Assembly: GCA_018267285.1 (NCBI GenBank)
Contig: JAFDYU010000019.1
Span: 62,001-126,000, forward strand
DNA length: 64,000 nucleotides
Direction: 5' to 3'
Origin: Bacteroidota bacterium
GTDB lineage: Bacteria > Bacteroidota > Bacteroidia > Cytophagales > Cyclobacteriaceae
The position numbers were made by a program, and so were the translations under genes. A model generated the notes under the pieces. It was given only the letters and a program-made list of their open reading frames with translations. It ran no database searches and was not told where the DNA came from. This document shows, piece by piece, positions 34,397 to 41,618 of the stretch. Within the stretch, counting starts at the first letter, position 1, and every line of letters starts with the position of its first letter.

Positions 34397-34472
34397 AATG
34401 GATTTGATTTAGAATTAATAAAAAGTAAAAAAGCACAGACAGCGAAATGCCCTCGGCACCTCGCTTTTTCAT
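34386..34472 (-). CDS. Possible 28-codon leader peptide of the arg operon
   Basis: An ATG at 34472-34470 opens a 28-codon frame that ends with TAG at 34388-34386, just past the GTG start of the GNAT gene (34396), so the two overlap. The peptide would start MKKRGAEG and continue as a hydrophobic helix (SVLFYFLLIL). Its start codon lies in one hairpin of the leader RNA, and its body runs through a second hairpin. There is only one Arg codon, so classical arginine-codon attenuation is unlikely. It may be chance. Confidence 0.3.
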   Translation of the reverse strand: MKKRGAEGISLSVLFYFLLILNQIHCEQ

Positions 34473-34571
34473 TGAACCAATGATGGGGGTATCAGATTCG
34501 GATCCGCCTATGCGGACATCGGCCTGTGCTGACCGATAACGGGTAGGATTTGTTCAGCCTTGGTTGGCCGA
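34427..34571 (-). ncRNA. Structured RNA leader upstream of the arginine operon
   Basis: On the minus strand these stems form: UCGGCC/GGCUGA (34571-34566 with 34559-34554); AUCGGUC/GGCCGAU (34537-34531 with 34524-34518), whose loop AGCACA can also pair with UGUGCU at 34437-34432; UCCGC/GCGGA (34516-34512 with 34507-34503); CAUUG/CAAUG (34482-34478 with 34474-34470); and GCGAGGUGCC/GGCAUUUCGC (34464-34455 with 34451-34442). AGCACAG (34530-34524) pairs with CUGUGCU (34438-34432), which runs into six U (34432-34427). All four imperfect pairs in these stems are G-U on this strand but A-C on the other. It could be a riboswitch, an attenuator or a separate small RNA; I recognise no known class. Confidence 0.55.
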
Positions 34572-34677
34572 AAAAAGTGCTTGCCGAGAAACGACAGGCT
34601 TTTGGGTTTTTGAATTCTTTTTCCAATTCGCGTTAGTGGTTTTGAGTTAGATAAAAGGCATTCGTAATTTGTTTTCG

Positions 34678-34710
34678 CAAAATTAAGCGTTAAAATTTTA
34701 AATAAGTCAA
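34678..34710 (-). promoter_or_regulatory. Promoter of the arginine operon and its leader
   Basis: On the minus strand TTG (34710-34708) and TAATTTTG (34685-34678) are 22 bases apart and fit the Bacteroidota consensus. Transcription would begin near 34671, giving a leader of about 275 bases that contains the hairpins. The -33 element directly abuts the divergent kdsA -7 element. Confidence 0.5.
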
Positions 34711-34718
34711 TACCTTTG
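34711..34718 (+). promoter_or_regulatory. -7 element of the kdsA promoter
   Basis: TACCTTTG matches TAnnTTTG, 70 bases before the kdsA ATG. No convincing -33 element is present. It lies back to back with the arg promoter, so the two units probably compete or are co-regulated. Confidence 0.4.
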
Positions 34719-34733
34719 CTAAGTTTTTTATTT

Positions 34734-34765
34734 CCAACCTTTCGTCCGTTAGGCTGGCGTTTTTT
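34734..34765 (+). terminator. Hairpin plus U-run in the kdsA leader (possible attenuator)
   Basis: CCAACC (34734-34739) can pair with GGCTGG (34752-34757) with one A-C mismatch, and a run of six T (34760-34765) follows, 23 bases before the kdsA start. The stem is weak and the loop long, so this is a tentative call. Confidence 0.25.
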
Positions 34766-34788
34766 CGAAACTAAAAAATTGAGAAGTT

Positions 34789-35640
34789 ATGAATAAGAAA
34801 ATAGTAAGGGTAGGTAAAATTGAAGCCGGAGCTGATGAGCTTTTCCTGATCTCAGGCCCTTGTGTAATTGAAGAGGAAAAAATCATGATGCAAACGGCTG
34901 AGAAACTGAAAGAAGTTTCCGAACGCCTGAAAATCAACATTATCTACAAGTCGTCTTTTCAAAAGGACAACCGCAGCAGCCTGAAATATTACAATGGCCC
35001 CGGCCTTGACAAAGGCGTGAAGCTGCTGGCGAAAATCAAAGAACAGTTTGGGTTTCCGGTGCTCACGGATATTCATTACCCCGATCAGGCAGCCGCAGCC
35101 GCCCCGGTGGTAGATGTGCTCCAGATACCTGCTTATCTCTGTATGCAGACCTCGTTGATGGTAGCTGCTGCCAAGACAGGTCGTGTTGTTAATATCAAGC
35201 ATGGGCAGTTCCTTGCCCCTGACAACATGAAGCACCCTGTTACCAAATGCGTGGAGGCTGGTAATGATCAGATCATCCTTACCGAGCGCGGTTATACATT
35301 TGGTTACAACGACTTGATTGTTGACCCCCGTAGCTTTTATCACCTGAACAAAATTGGATACCCGGTGGTGTTTGATGTAACCCATGCTATCCGTAAGTAC
35401 GGAATCCCCAGTGCCGATGCCAAAGGTGGGGCAAGAGAATTTTTGCCCGTTCTGTCGCGTGCAGGCGTTGCTTCGGGCGTAGATGGGCTTTTCATTGAAA
35501 CTCACCCCGATCCCGAAAAAGCATTGTGCGATGCCGCCAGCCAGCTTTGTGTCTACGATCTCGAAGAGTTTATGAAACCCCTTCTCGAGCTTCACGCAGT
35601 TGAAGTTAAATACCGCCAAAGCGATGTGGTATTGAAATAA
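34789..35640 (+). CDS. kdsA: 3-deoxy-8-phosphooctulonate (Kdo-8-phosphate) synthase
   Basis: A 283-residue aldolase-type TIM barrel that condenses phosphoenolpyruvate with arabinose 5-phosphate. KdsA marks are ISGPCVIE, YKSSFQKDNRSS (PEP-binding lysines), VLTDIHYPDQ, KHGQFLAPDNM and DVTHAIRKYG. The segment ending FIETHPDPEKALCDA is typical. It is the first gene of a three-gene unit with the transaldolase-CBS fusion and the KdsC-like phosphatase. WaaA, encoded at 14883-16133, uses the final product. Confidence 0.95.
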   Translation: MNKKIVRVGKIEAGADELFLISGPCVIEEEKIMMQTAEKLKEVSERLKINIIYKSSFQKDNRSSLKYYNGPGLDKGVKLLAKIKEQFGFPVLTDIHYPDQAAAAAPVVDVLQIPAYLCMQTSLMVAAAKTGRVVNIKHGQFLAPDNMKHPVTKCVEAGNDQIILTERGYTFGYNDLIVDPRSFYHLNKIGYPVVFDVTHAIRKYGIPSADAKGGAREFLPVLSRAGVASGVDGLFIETHPDPEKALCDAASQLCVYDLEEFMKPLLELHAVEVKYRQSDVVLK

Positions 35641-35648
35641 CTCGTAGC

Positions 35649-35677
35649 TTGAAACTGAAAATCTAAGTTTACTTTTG
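35649..35677 (+). promoter_or_regulatory. Internal promoter before the transaldolase-CBS gene
   Basis: TTG at 35649-35651 and TACTTTTG at 35670-35677 are 18 bases apart in the 62-base gap after kdsA, 25 bases before the ATG at 35703. The fusion gene and phosphatase may therefore also be transcribed separately from kdsA. Confidence 0.45.
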
Positions 35678-35702
35678 TAAAACCTAAACAGCAAATTTTT
35701 AT

Positions 35703-36716
35703 ATGGAATTATACCTCGATTCTGCCGACCTCAAGGAAATTGAAGATGCCTTTCAACTGGGGTTTCTTACCGGTCTAACCACCACACCTACCTTTATGCA
35801 CCGGGGCGGTGTAACCGACATTGACGGGCTCATTGTAAAACTTTCGAAAATTGTACCCGTGCTTCAAATTGAAGCGTTGGGCGACACGGCAGCAGATGTG
35901 TTGAAGGAAGCGAAGCGTCAGCTGGATTTGGGATTAGATCCAAAGAAAACCGTTTTTAAAATCCCCGTTTCACTGGAAGGCGTTAAGGCCTGCAATCTTT
36001 TAAGAAGAGAAGGATTGTTGGTGAACGTTCACCTCATCTACACGTTGCAACAAGCTTACATGGCCATGCAAGCCGGGGCAAGTTACGTTTGCCCGTTGGT
36101 TGGCCGCCTGCAAGATCAGGGCCACGATGCCCTGGATTTGGTAGAGCAGTGCGTGTTTGCCGTTAATCATTATGGGTACGATACCAAAGTAATGTTTTCG
36201 TCCGTACGCAATGCCGAACATGTGCGCAACGCCCTTAACATTGGCGTGCATACCATCACCGTGCCGTGGAAGATTATGAAGGCATTGACGGAAAACAATT
36301 TCACCACGTTGGGCACACAGCAATTTATTGAGCACACACGCCTGATGACGGTGCGCGTAAAAGATGCCATTAACAAAGTTAACCCAATTGTTTCGGCCGA
36401 CACTTCCCTAACGGACGCCATTGTGAAAATGACCGAGTTCGGGTTTGGAGCGGTAACCGTAACCAACGGCAGCGGTCAGGTACTGGGCGTGTTTACCGAT
36501 GGCGACCTACGCAGAAAACTACAACAAGATGGCCGCAATGTGCTCGGGCAAAAAATGGGCGACTTTAAATACAATGCACCCGTTGCCGTAGATACTAATT
36601 CGTTGCTTACCGATGCGGCCGATATTTTTAAAAAATCGAAAGTAGATACCATTTTGGTGACCGAAAACGGAAAGCCTGCGGGCATGCTTGATATTCAGGA
36701 TCTGGAGGGAGACTAA
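35703..36716 (+). CDS. Transaldolase/F6P-aldolase-type barrel fused to a KdsD-like CBS pair
   Basis: A 337-residue two-part protein. Residues 1-215 are a TalC/FSA-type transaldolase: Asp6 in LYLDSAD, TGLTTTPT, Glu57, the Schiff-base Lys86 in FKIPVS, then GRLQDQGHDALDL with Arg135. Compared, from memory, with TalC, active-site positions differ: His110 where Thr is usual, Cys130 for Ser or Ala, Leu132 for the aromatic. Residues 228-337 are two CBS motifs; GVFTDGDLRR (262-271) matches the CBS signature of arabinose-5-phosphate isomerase KdsD. It sits between kdsA and a kdsC-like gene, where kdsD is expected. Inferred role: making or controlling arabinose 5-phosphate for Kdo. Confidence 0.85.
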   Translation: MELYLDSADLKEIEDAFQLGFLTGLTTTPTFMHRGGVTDIDGLIVKLSKIVPVLQIEALGDTAADVLKEAKRQLDLGLDPKKTVFKIPVSLEGVKACNLLRREGLLVNVHLIYTLQQAYMAMQAGASYVCPLVGRLQDQGHDALDLVEQCVFAVNHYGYDTKVMFSSVRNAEHVRNALNIGVHTITVPWKIMKALTENNFTTLGTQQFIEHTRLMTVRVKDAINKVNPIVSADTSLTDAIVKMTEFGFGAVTVTNGSGQVLGVFTDGDLRRKLQQDGRNVLGQKMGDFKYNAPVAVDTNSLLTDAADIFKKSKVDTILVTENGKPAGMLDIQDLEGD

Positions 36717-36721
36717 GCCTC

Positions 36722-37417
36722 ATGGACACTGAACTTATTTTTACAGAATTGGGCGGCAGATTTTGCCGCCCTTTTGCTGAATTCAAAGATCAACTCTCAA
36801 AAATCAAGGCTTATGTTTTTGATTGGGACGGGGTGTTCAACGATGGCGTAAAAACCGATCAGGGTGGAAGCCCTTTTAGCGAAGTAGATGCCATGGGCAC
36901 CAACATGCTTCGGTTTGGGCATTGGCTGAAGCACCGATCTCTCCCGACAGTAGCCGTAATTACGGGTGAAGAAAATCCTTCCGCCAGGTTTCTGGCTCAG
37001 CGCGAACACTATCATGCCGTTTATTTTAAATCGACCAATAAGTTGACGGCTTTCGATCATTTCTTAAAAACGAATAACCTTACTGCACACGAGGTTGCTT
37101 TTGTTTATGACGATGTACTGGATCTGGGTGTTGCAGAAAAATGCGGCCTGCGTTTTTTGGTAAAACACCGCGCTGCACCCTTATTTCAAAACTACGCCAC
37201 TAAAAATAGGGCAACGGATTACATCACCTCTTCCGACAACCATGCTGTGCGCGAAGTTTGCGAATTGATTTTAGGCACGAATGGAATTTTTAACGAAGCT
37301 ATTCACAAGAGAAGTCATTTTGATGAAGCGTATCAAAAATATCTTAACGAACGAAATCAGGTTGCCACAAAATCTTTTTTATTACAGGATGGGATCGTAA
37401 CCGAGAAGGTTTATTGA
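36722..37417 (+). CDS. KdsC-like HAD phosphatase
   Basis: A 231-residue HAD hydrolase. Nucleophile Asp34 and acid/base Asp36 lie in FDWDGVFNDG, the KdsC pattern. VYDDVLDLGVAEKCGL is the last acidic motif, and HAVREVCELIL matches the C-terminal helix of KdsC. It probably removes phosphate from Kdo-8-phosphate. It is longer than usual: about 30 extra residues before motif I and about 45 after the last motif. It starts 5 bases after the fusion gene. Its end overlaps a convergent permease gene by 7 bases. Confidence 0.78.
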   Translation: MDTELIFTELGGRFCRPFAEFKDQLSKIKAYVFDWDGVFNDGVKTDQGGSPFSEVDAMGTNMLRFGHWLKHRSLPTVAVITGEENPSARFLAQREHYHAVYFKSTNKLTAFDHFLKTNNLTAHEVAFVYDDVLDLGVAEKCGLRFLVKHRAAPLFQNYATKNRATDYITSSDNHAVREVCELILGTNGIFNEAIHKRSHFDEAYQKYLNERNQVATKSFLLQDGIVTEKVY

Positions 37418-38826
37418 TTTGCCTTTCTTTTAAAATAAAAATACAAAGGAATCCCCATCGCGGTAAGCGCAAGCCCAAACAACGAATTAATTAACGGAGT
37501 TGTGCCGTTCAGGTAATTGGAAATATCATTGTACAACGTGATACCCAGAAAAAACAGAGAGATCGCGATGAATGCAATGGGTACAAATGGGTATCCCCAT
37601 GTTTTGTAAGGACGTTTGGCATCCGGCATTTTTTTTCGAAGGACGAGTACACCCACCGCGCTGAGTGCATAAAAGACCCACGAAACAAAAATCAGCATAT
37701 CGGTTAGCATATCGAACGAGCCACTGAGAATGAGCAGCGAAGTCCAGACGGCATGAAGCACAAGCGCATTGCCCGGAGTTTTATACTTGCTGTGAACATT
37801 GCCGATCGTTTTAAAAAAAATTCTTTCCTGCGCCATGGCAAAAGTAACCCGTGCGGTAGCAAGCACATTTCCATTGGTGGCACCAAACGTAGATATCATT
37901 ACCATTAAAGCGATGAGAGCACCGGCACCAAAACCAAATGCACCGGAAGCGGCATCGGAGGCAACAAATGAAGATGAGGCAATGGCATTAATCGGCAGGG
38001 CATAGATGTACGCGAGATTTAATAATAAATAAACCACCACTACAATAAGCAGCCCCGCCAAGAGGCCAAGCGCAATATTTCGTTGAGGATTTTTAATTTC
38101 CCCAGCTACAAAAGTGATGTTATTCCATCCATCATAGCCCCAGAAAGCGCCCGAGGTTGCGGTAACAACGGCCAAGATCAGTGCCATTCCGGAATAAGGG
38201 CCGGGGTGGTTGAAATGTTCAAAAGTTCCTTTCCCGAACAAAAAAATACCGGCCACCAAAAATAGCATGGAGGCGATCTTCAGAAACGAAAAGAAAATCT
38301 GCACTCGATCGGCAGAATGTGTGCTTCGGTAGTTAACGAATGTGAGCAACCAAATCAACATAATGGTTAACGATTTTACCCCGATATTTTCTAATGGAAA
38401 AATTTTTCCAATGCCGGGTACATGTACATAAAACAGGAGTTCTGTTTCTTTTGGTAAGCGAGGCAGGCGAACAAAGTATTCTGTGTAAATAGAAAACACA
38501 TAAGCGATCGAAGCATTACCCGCAGTATTAAAAACAGCGAAGGCGGCCCAACCGTAGAGAAAGGCGATGAAGCTGCCGAACATTTTTTTGAAGAATATAT
38601 ATTGACCACCCGTCTCGGGCATCATGGCGGCAGCTTCGGCATTGGTAAGTGCACCAAGAAAAGTAATGCCTCCCGCAATGGCCCAAACTAAAACCAACAG
38701 CCAGGGCGAACCCAACTGCGAAGCCATCAATGCAGGCTTCATAAAAATAGCAGAGCCGATGATGCCGCCCACCACCAGCGAGATGGTGGAAGTAAGCCCC
38801 AGCGTGCGATTTAATTTTTCTGCCAT
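37411..38826 (-). CDS. APC superfamily amino acid permease
   Basis: A 471-residue inner-membrane transporter with about 12 hydrophobic helices. The first helix contains the unwound-helix motif GGIIGSAIF that binds the amino acid backbone. The later FWGYDGWNNITFVAGEIKNPQRN is typical of the LAT-like/SteT-like branch. Substrate is probably a neutral amino acid, by family; not determinable here. The gene is alone on the minus strand. Confidence 0.88.
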   Translation of the reverse strand: MAEKLNRTLGLTSTISLVVGGIIGSAIFMKPALMASQLGSPWLLVLVWAIAGGITFLGALTNAEAAAMMPETGGQYIFFKKMFGSFIAFLYGWAAFAVFNTAGNASIAYVFSIYTEYFVRLPRLPKETELLFYVHVPGIGKIFPLENIGVKSLTIMLIWLLTFVNYRSTHSADRVQIFFSFLKIASMLFLVAGIFLFGKGTFEHFNHPGPYSGMALILAVVTATSGAFWGYDGWNNITFVAGEIKNPQRNIALGLLAGLLIVVVVYLLLNLAYIYALPINAIASSSFVASDAASGAFGFGAGALIALMVMISTFGATNGNVLATARVTFAMAQERIFFKTIGNVHSKYKTPGNALVLHAVWTSLLILSGSFDMLTDMLIFVSWVFYALSAVGVLVLRKKMPDAKRPYKTWGYPFVPIAFIAISLFFLGITLYNDISNYLNGTTPLINSLFGLALTAMGIPLYFYFKRKANQ

Positions 38827-38911
38827 TTACAAGTTTAAAGATTTGGGTTTATACTTCAATATTTGCCAGCTCAATCATTTTGAGTATTTTAAGTACTTGA
38901 ATTTGTATTTT

Positions 38912-40030
38912 ATGAACCGTTTGCCAATCACCGCTATCTTCTTATTCACAGTATTTTGTATCAAAGCACAATCAATAAAAGAAGCAAATGATTTAATCGG
39001 AACGTATCAGTTTGAAAAAGCATTGGAAATTTTATCGCAGCTCAACGATACAACGGATATTCAAATCCCTCTGCAACGAGGTTTTTGTTACTCCAGACTC
39101 GGAAGTTTCAAGAAAGCCATTACAAGCTACTTAAGTGCTGTTGAAATGGATTCAACCAACCGCACTGCGTTGGTTCAGTTGGCACAACTGTATTCGCGAA
39201 ACATGGAGATTGAAAAATCAGAAAATTGCTATGAAAGATTGATCTCTATAGATTCTACAAACAGCTATTATTTTAAACAATATGCTTCCCTCGTGTCGGG
39301 AGTGAAGATGGACTCGTTGGCCATACAATTGTATTTAAAGGCTTTATCTCTCAACCCAAGAGATGTGGAATCGTACGCTGCATTGGGAAATTTATTATTG
39401 GAATCCGAACAGTATCCGTTACTGGATTCAATAGTTGGTCGGGCAGTAGACACCGACAGCACGGAATCTGTTTTTTTGTTATTGAAAGGAAAATCAGAAT
39501 TAGCCCAACACCAATACAAAAATGTGATTGCCACCGGAAATATTTTTTTAAGGTGGAATCAACCACAACCTGCTCTCGTTCGGTTACTCGGCATTGCCTA
39601 TTTCCAGATGGATGAGTATTCAAAAGCGATTGAGTGCATGAATTACCTCTTGATGTCGAACGTAAAAAGCGAATGGGTGTACTATTATCTTGGGGTTTCG
39701 TATCGAGAATTGGGCAATATACCTAAGTCGATTGAGATGATGACCAAAGCGATAGACGAAGGTATTACTGAAAACATCGGCACATACTATTCTCAATTGG
39801 CAAGAGCTTATGAAGACAATAAAGATTACAAAAATGCCATTCACTATTATCAGGCAGCCTACAAAAAATCGAAGTCAAAAATTTTACTGTACCATCTGGC
39901 TCGCAACTACGATATTTATTTCAAGGATAAATCATCGGCTATTGCCTATTACAAACGCTATCTCGCCTCGGACGATACCATCCGGTTGGCGAGAGAATTT
40001 TCAAAACGCAGGCTTGATGTGCTCGAATAA
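38912..40030 (+). CDS. Exported TPR-repeat protein
   Basis: A 372-residue protein with a signal peptide (MNRLPITAIFLFTVFCIKAQ). A solenoid of about nine tetratricopeptide-like repeats follows. These are recognisable from repeated patterns such as QRGFCYSRLGSFKKAITSYLSAVEMDSTN, YLKALSLNPRDVESYAALGNLL and YLGVSYRELGNIPKSIEMM. It is probably a periplasmic scaffold for protein-protein contacts. ATG at 38912 was chosen because it starts the signal peptide; the open frame upstream is antisense to the permease. Partner unknown. Confidence 0.85.
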   Translation: MNRLPITAIFLFTVFCIKAQSIKEANDLIGTYQFEKALEILSQLNDTTDIQIPLQRGFCYSRLGSFKKAITSYLSAVEMDSTNRTALVQLAQLYSRNMEIEKSENCYERLISIDSTNSYYFKQYASLVSGVKMDSLAIQLYLKALSLNPRDVESYAALGNLLLESEQYPLLDSIVGRAVDTDSTESVFLLLKGKSELAQHQYKNVIATGNIFLRWNQPQPALVRLLGIAYFQMDEYSKAIECMNYLLMSNVKSEWVYYYLGVSYRELGNIPKSIEMMTKAIDEGITENIGTYYSQLARAYEDNKDYKNAIHYYQAAYKKSKSKILLYHLARNYDIYFKDKSSAIAYYKRYLASDDTIRLAREFSKRRLDVLE

Positions 40031-40059
40031 TTTTTAAAAGGATCTTCTGCAATACACGA

Positions 40060-40485
40060 ATGGATGAAATTCATATAAATCGGTTGATGCAAAAAAGAGT
40101 TTATACGGTCAATAAAAAAGGTAAAGAAGTTATGATCGTAGATTACTCAGGCTGCCGCGAAGAGGAAATGATACAGATCGTTTTAGTGTTGAAAGATCGG
40201 CTGATAGCCGAAAACAAACATCGGCTGCTTCTTTCAATCTACGGTGAGGGAACCCGGATAACCACCAAGTTTATGGATTATGTGCGCGAAGGGACTCCGT
40301 CCGTTTTGCCGTTGCTCGATAAGCAGGCCATTGTTGGCCTTAATTTGGTGAAACGAATGATATTGAAAGGTTACAATTTTCTTTTTAAAAGAAATATTCG
40401 TGATTTTGATACCGTTGAAGAGGCCATTGATTTTTTGGTGAGCGATGAAACCACCGACCGCGATATACCTGACTATATGAACTAA
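40060..40485 (+). CDS. Conserved hypothetical protein, STAS/SpoIIAA-like size
   Basis: A 141-residue soluble protein. I do not recognise it firmly. The predicted order of strands and helices (VMIVDYSG, then REEEMIQIVLVLKDRL, then RLLLSIYGEGTR, then helices and DTVEEAIDFLV) resembles single-domain STAS/SpoIIAA-like proteins common in Bacteroidota. No enzymatic motif is visible. It starts 29 bases after the TPR gene and ends 20 bases before rlmN. Confidence 0.6.
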   Translation: MDEIHINRLMQKRVYTVNKKGKEVMIVDYSGCREEEMIQIVLVLKDRLIAENKHRLLLSIYGEGTRITTKFMDYVREGTPSVLPLLDKQAIVGLNLVKRMILKGYNFLFKRNIRDFDTVEEAIDFLVSDETTDRDIPDYMN

Positions 40486-40493
40486 CATCTTCT

Positions 40494-40501
40494 TACCTTT
40501 G
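40494..40501 (+). promoter_or_regulatory. -7 element directly before rlmN
   Basis: TACCTTTG fits TAnnTTTG and ends only 4 bases before the rlmN ATG at 40506, implying an essentially leaderless message. No clear -33 element is seen. Confidence 0.4.
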
Positions 40502-40505
40502 TGCG

Positions 40506-41555
40506 ATGTTAGCTGCAGAAACGCTTTCAAAGCGCGATATCCGAAAACTTAAGGCCGAAGAATTAAAGAAATTTTTCATCGATCATGGCGATAAACCTTT
40601 TCGTGCCACCCAGGTAGATGAATGGCTCTGGAAAAAATCAGCCAAGAGCTTCGATCAAATGACCAACCTTTCGGTAGCCACCCGTGCGTTGTTGAAAGAA
40701 CATTTTGTAATCAACCACATACACGTTGACAAGATGCAACGCAGTGCCGATGGCACTATAAAAAATGCCGTAAAGCTGCACGATGGATTAATTGTGGAGT
40801 CGGTGCTGATACCGGCTGAGAAAAGAATAACAGCTTGTGTGTCATCGCAGGTGGGCTGCTCGCTGGCGTGCAAGTTCTGTGCAACGGCAAAATTAAAACG
40901 GCAGCGCAACCTGAGTTCGGACGAAATTTACGATCAGGTGGTAGCCATTAAAGAACAAGCTGAATTGTTTTTTAACCGGCCACTTACCAACATCGTGTTC
41001 ATGGGCATGGGAGAGCCGTTGTTGAATTATAGCAATGTAACGGCTGCCATCGAAAAAATCACTTCGCAAAAAGGGCTGGGCATGGCTATGAAGCGGATAA
41101 CAGTTTCTACGGTTGGCATTGCCAAGATGATCGTTAAGATGGCTGATGATGATGTGAAATTTAATTTGGCCGTTTCCCTTCACGATGCCATTGACGAAAC
41201 GAGGTCATCGATCATGCCCATCAACGATTCCAACCCGCTTAGCGAGCTTGGAGCAGCCCTGCGATACTGGTACCAAAAAACAAAACGAAAAGTTACCTAC
41301 GAGTATGTGGTGTGGAAAGGAATCAACGATACCGAAGAGCACGTTCGAGCACTACTGAAATTCTGCAAAATTATCCCCTCTAAAGTAAACCTGATTGAGT
41401 ACAACCCCATTGGCGATGGCGAGTTCCGGCAGGCAGCCGATGAAGTATTGAATATGTACATGGATTTGCTAGAAAGAAACGGCATAACCACCCGAATACG
41501 CAAAAGCCGCGGGAAAGACATCGATGCGGCTTGCGGTCAGTTGGCCAATAAATAA
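40506..41555 (+). CDS. rlmN: Dual-specificity RNA methyltransferase RlmN (23S rRNA A2503, tRNA A37)
   Basis: A 349-residue radical-SAM methyltransferase. The iron-sulfur motif is CSLACKFCATAKL (Cys-x3-Cys-x2-Cys) near residue 120. The N-terminal RNA-binding region has FRATQVDEWLWKKSAKSFDQMTNL, and MGMGEPLLNY and VSLHDAIDETRSSIMP are RlmN marks. The C-terminal GKDIDAACGQLA contains the methyl-carrying cysteine. Complete length. Confidence 0.95.
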   Translation: MLAAETLSKRDIRKLKAEELKKFFIDHGDKPFRATQVDEWLWKKSAKSFDQMTNLSVATRALLKEHFVINHIHVDKMQRSADGTIKNAVKLHDGLIVESVLIPAEKRITACVSSQVGCSLACKFCATAKLKRQRNLSSDEIYDQVVAIKEQAELFFNRPLTNIVFMGMGEPLLNYSNVTAAIEKITSQKGLGMAMKRITVSTVGIAKMIVKMADDDVKFNLAVSLHDAIDETRSSIMPINDSNPLSELGAALRYWYQKTKRKVTYEYVVWKGINDTEEHVRALLKFCKIIPSKVNLIEYNPIGDGEFRQAADEVLNMYMDLLERNGITTRIRKSRGKDIDAACGQLANK

Positions 41556-41618
41556 GGCATAATTTTTGAAACTTTTTGGGATTTGAAATTCATCTGATAG
41601 GAGTATATTGCGCGATTG

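Noticed and set aside
34427-34571. SRP RNA, 6S RNA, RNase P RNA or tmRNA
   Set aside because: None of the conserved core sequences of these RNAs is present, and the ends of the region do not pair in the way 6S RNA or tmRNA would need.
34852-35694. Long minus-strand open frame (280 codons) opposite kdsA
   Set aside because: It is the shadow of kdsA, which has a full set of family motifs; the minus-strand product has no recognisable domain.
35703-36716. Ordinary pentose-phosphate transaldolase
   Set aside because: The CBS pair, changed active-site residues and the position between kdsA and a kdsC-like gene do not fit a simple housekeeping transaldolase, though basic transaldolase chemistry is not excluded.
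38624-38911. Upstream extension of the TPR protein
   Set aside because: It is antisense to the permease gene; a clean signal peptide begins at 38912.
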